From assembly GCF_000169095.1 (NCBI RefSeq), contig NZ_AAVU01000046.1, positions 1 to 55,905 on the forward strand: 55,905 nt of DNA, written 5' to 3'. Source of the DNA: Lyngbya sp. PCC 8106. GTDB lineage: Bacteria > Cyanobacteriota > Cyanobacteriia > Cyanobacteriales > Microcoleaceae. How positions within the stretch are numbered: position 1 is the first letter of the stretch; each line of letters opens with the position of its first letter. The position numbers were made by a program, and so were the translations under genes. This document shows positions 54,850 to 55,905 of the stretch, one piece after another. The notes below the pieces were generated by a model. The model ran no database searches, was not told the DNA's origin, and saw only the letters and a list, made by a program, of their open reading frames with translations.

Positions 54850-55104
54850 ATGCCACAGTATGACTTCTATCATAATGTTGTGAAAACGGCTTTAATCAAG
54901 GACGGTTGGACGATCACCGATGACCCCTTCACAATTGAATACAAAGGAATCCGACTGTATGCAGACTTGGGAGCCGAAAAAGCCTTGGCTGCTGAAAAAC
55001 AAAATCGTAAAATTGTAGTAGAGATCAAAGTTTTCCGAAGTCCATCCTTGATGACAGAACTGGAAAAAACGATTGGACAATACAGTATCTATCGTTCTTT
55101 AGTG
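54850..55104 (+). pseudogene. xisH: XisH family gene, 3' end lost to an IS element
   Basis: XisH-type proteins (fdxN-element excision controlling factor family, PD-(D/E)xK nuclease-like fold) are normally about 138 residues. Here the first about 85 residues are normal: YDFYHNVVKTALIKDGWTIT, then YADLGAEKALAAEKQNRKIV, VEIKVF (the E-x-K core) and IGQYSIYRSLV. After that the frame runs into the right end of the IS element at about 55104 and ends artificially at 55185 with unrelated residues (TYSRRSLLRQQNAG). The partner xisI, normally next, would be beyond the window or lost. The remaining fragment is probably non-functional. Confidence 0.85.
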
Positions 55105-55111
55105 ACGTACT

Positions 55112-55145
55112 CCAGACGTTCGTTGCTTAGGCAACAGAACGCTGG
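55112..55145 (-). other. Right-end hairpin of the tnpB element
   Basis: CCAG-a-CGTTCGTTGC-TTAG-GCAAC-a-GAACG-CTGG forms a 14-bp stem with two single-base bulges. It overlaps the tnpB stop codon (55127-55129) and lies just inside the xisH junction. It is the presumed right-end structure and 3' end of the guide RNA. Confidence 0.7.
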
Positions 55146-55905
55146 CTTCTCCTCTTCTTATTATCAGAAGATTTGCGTTTTATAGTGAGGCGAACGCCCA
55201 ACCCCACTTTTTTTATTAATATTGCCGAATTAATGTCTCTTGACATTGATGCACCACAAGCGCAAGAATGCCAACGATCTGATAATTCTTTAGGAACACG
55301 ATTAAGACAAATTGCACAATGTTGAGATGTACCTTTTGGATTGACTTTAACTACTTTCTTGCCAGCTTTTTCAGCTTTGCCAGGAAGTATCTCGCTAAGA
55401 AATCCAGAGATACCAGCATCAGCAAAACTTTTGTTTAACCCAGATTTAGCTGATTGTCCATTAGGTAGAAATGTTCCATTTTCTCCCTGCTTAGGTTGAT
55501 TTCGCCTAGACATATTGGATACCTTTAAGTCTTCAACAAATAAGACATCAGCTTTATCTAAGAGTTGATTAGCAATTTCATAGTGCCATTGTTTACGTTG
55601 CCTTGCGATCTTTTGATGAAGTTTCGCTACTTTTTGGTTGAGCTTTCTTCTGGCTTTAGACCCTAATTTTCTACGATCTCTTTTTGATTGAAGTTTAGCT
55701 AATTTATCTTCGGATTGGCGATAGAATTTAGGGAGTTTAACAGCAGTTAAATCACTGCAAGCAACAAAAAACTCTAAACCACTATCAATACCTAAACTGT
55801 TTTCTTCTGTTGGTTGAATATCTACAGTTAGGCTAGGAACTGATTTATCTTCAAGTGTTAGTGTTACATACAAGCCATCAGCTTTTTGGGTAATTAAAGC
55901 TCTTT
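55127..55905 (-). CDS. tnpB: RNA-guided endonuclease TnpB, 5' part beyond the window
   Basis: C-terminal about 259 residues of a TnpB (OrfB) protein, the RNA-guided nuclease ancestor of Cas12 that helps retain IS200/IS605 elements. The three RuvC acidic residues are present: Asp in LGIDSGLEFF, Glu in LFVEDLKVSN and Asp in MSRDINSA. The zinc-finger cysteines are partly kept (CAIC and CACG). The frame continues through the right edge of the window (ALITQKADGLYVTLTLED), so the reading frame's first TTG at 55873 is not a real start. It looks intact as far as seen. Confidence 0.93.
   Translation of the reverse strand, partial: RALITQKADGLYVTLTLEDKSVPSLTVDIQPTEENSLGIDSGLEFFVACSDLTAVKLPKFYRQSEDKLAKLQSKRDRRKLGSKARRKLNQKVAKLHQKIARQRKQWHYEIANQLLDKADVLFVEDLKVSNMSRRNQPKQGENGTFLPNGQSAKSGLNKSFADAGISGFLSEILPGKAEKAGKKVVKVNPKGTSQHCAICLNRVPKELSDRWHSCACGASMSRDINSAILIKKVGLGVRLTIKRKSSDNKKRRSQRSVA

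Larger units (their letters stand above)
55104..55905 (-). mobile_element. IS200/IS605-type element carrying tnpB, cut by the window edge
   Basis: The element inserted in xisH. Its right end, at the left here, is marked by a long imperfect hairpin 55112-55145. CCAG-CGTTC-GTTGC pairs with GCAAC-GAACG-CTGG around a TTAG loop, with single-base bulges; this subterminal structure is recognised by Y1 transposases of this family. The tnpB stop codon lies in the loop. The left end, and any tnpA, are outside the window. Confidence 0.8.

Noticed and set aside
1..55905. tRNA or rRNA genes
   Set aside because: I saw no cloverleaf with a TTC-A/G-A T-loop core or rRNA-like sequence in the intergenic regions; a covariance search would be needed to be certain.

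Overview
The window is chromosomal DNA of a filamentous, probably non-heterocystous (Oscillatoriales-type) cyanobacterium. The evidence is a psbA (photosystem II D1) gene at the left edge, ndhB, a Psb32-like protein, ferredoxin-dependent sulfite reductase, the chlororespiratory protein CRR7, many small proteins of cyanobacterium-only families (DUF2854, DUF2811, DUF3288, DUF1400), and about twenty copies of the HIP1 octamer GCGATCGC. The genus is an inference: G-rich GGGGAGAT arrays and frequent palindromic intergenic repeats resemble Planktothrix/Lyngbya/Phormidium-like genomes.

Layout. 1-6.7 kb holds photosynthesis and housekeeping genes (psbA 3' part, GNAT acetyltransferase, APC permease, ndhB, psb32-like, obgE). 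6.8-12 kb, all on the minus strand, holds a Uma2 nuclease-like gene, the lutCAB lactate-oxidation genes and an ALDH3-type aldehyde dehydrogenase; a triple hairpin repeat fills the lutB/Uma2 junction. 12-22 kb holds lycopene cyclase cruA, a thioredoxin-fold protein with a CxxS site, an orphan recombinase-domain protein, a four-CBS protein, a NUDIX hydrolase, dxr, an S4 RNA-binding protein, a GT39-type glycosyltransferase and an RRM protein. 22-31 kb holds an RTX calcium-binding protein, a giant DUF2157 membrane protein, a VOC protein, dprA, a patatin and a beta-hydroxyacid dehydrogenase. 31-43 kb holds rsmE, sir with an extra C-terminal domain, crr7, DUF2854, three small conserved proteins, cobN, a DUF1574/SGNH-like protein and a DUF1400 protein.

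43.57-45.28 kb is a 1.7 kb gene-free interval and is the most interesting non-coding part. It contains a structured segment of unknown type, two covarying hairpins exactly 300 bp apart that look like IS200/IS605 (TnpB) right ends with an omega-RNA-like segment, and a phased cluster of DnaA-box-like sites. 45-50 kb holds a DUF2811 protein, protoporphyrinogen oxidase hemY with a perfect 16-bp palindrome upstream, an OmpR-type response regulator and a large TPR protein. 50-56 kb is repeat-rich: a G-rich array, a 13-repeat TPR-CHAT protease-like protein, further low-complexity sequence, and an xisH gene interrupted by an IS200/IS605-type tnpB element that runs off the right edge.

Functional links: psbA, ndhB, psb32-like and crr7 belong to PSII and NDH-1; dxr and cruA serve isoprenoid/carotenoid supply; hemY and cobN serve tetrapyrrole/cobamide synthesis, and sir carries siroheme. 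The CHAT, xisH, tnpB, Uma2 and orphan recombinase genes are the accessory/mobile component. No tRNA, rRNA or CRISPR array was recognised. No complete novel multi-gene system is demonstrable; the best leads are the covarying hairpin pair, the Sir fusion, and the CHAT locus with its inverted flanking arrays.
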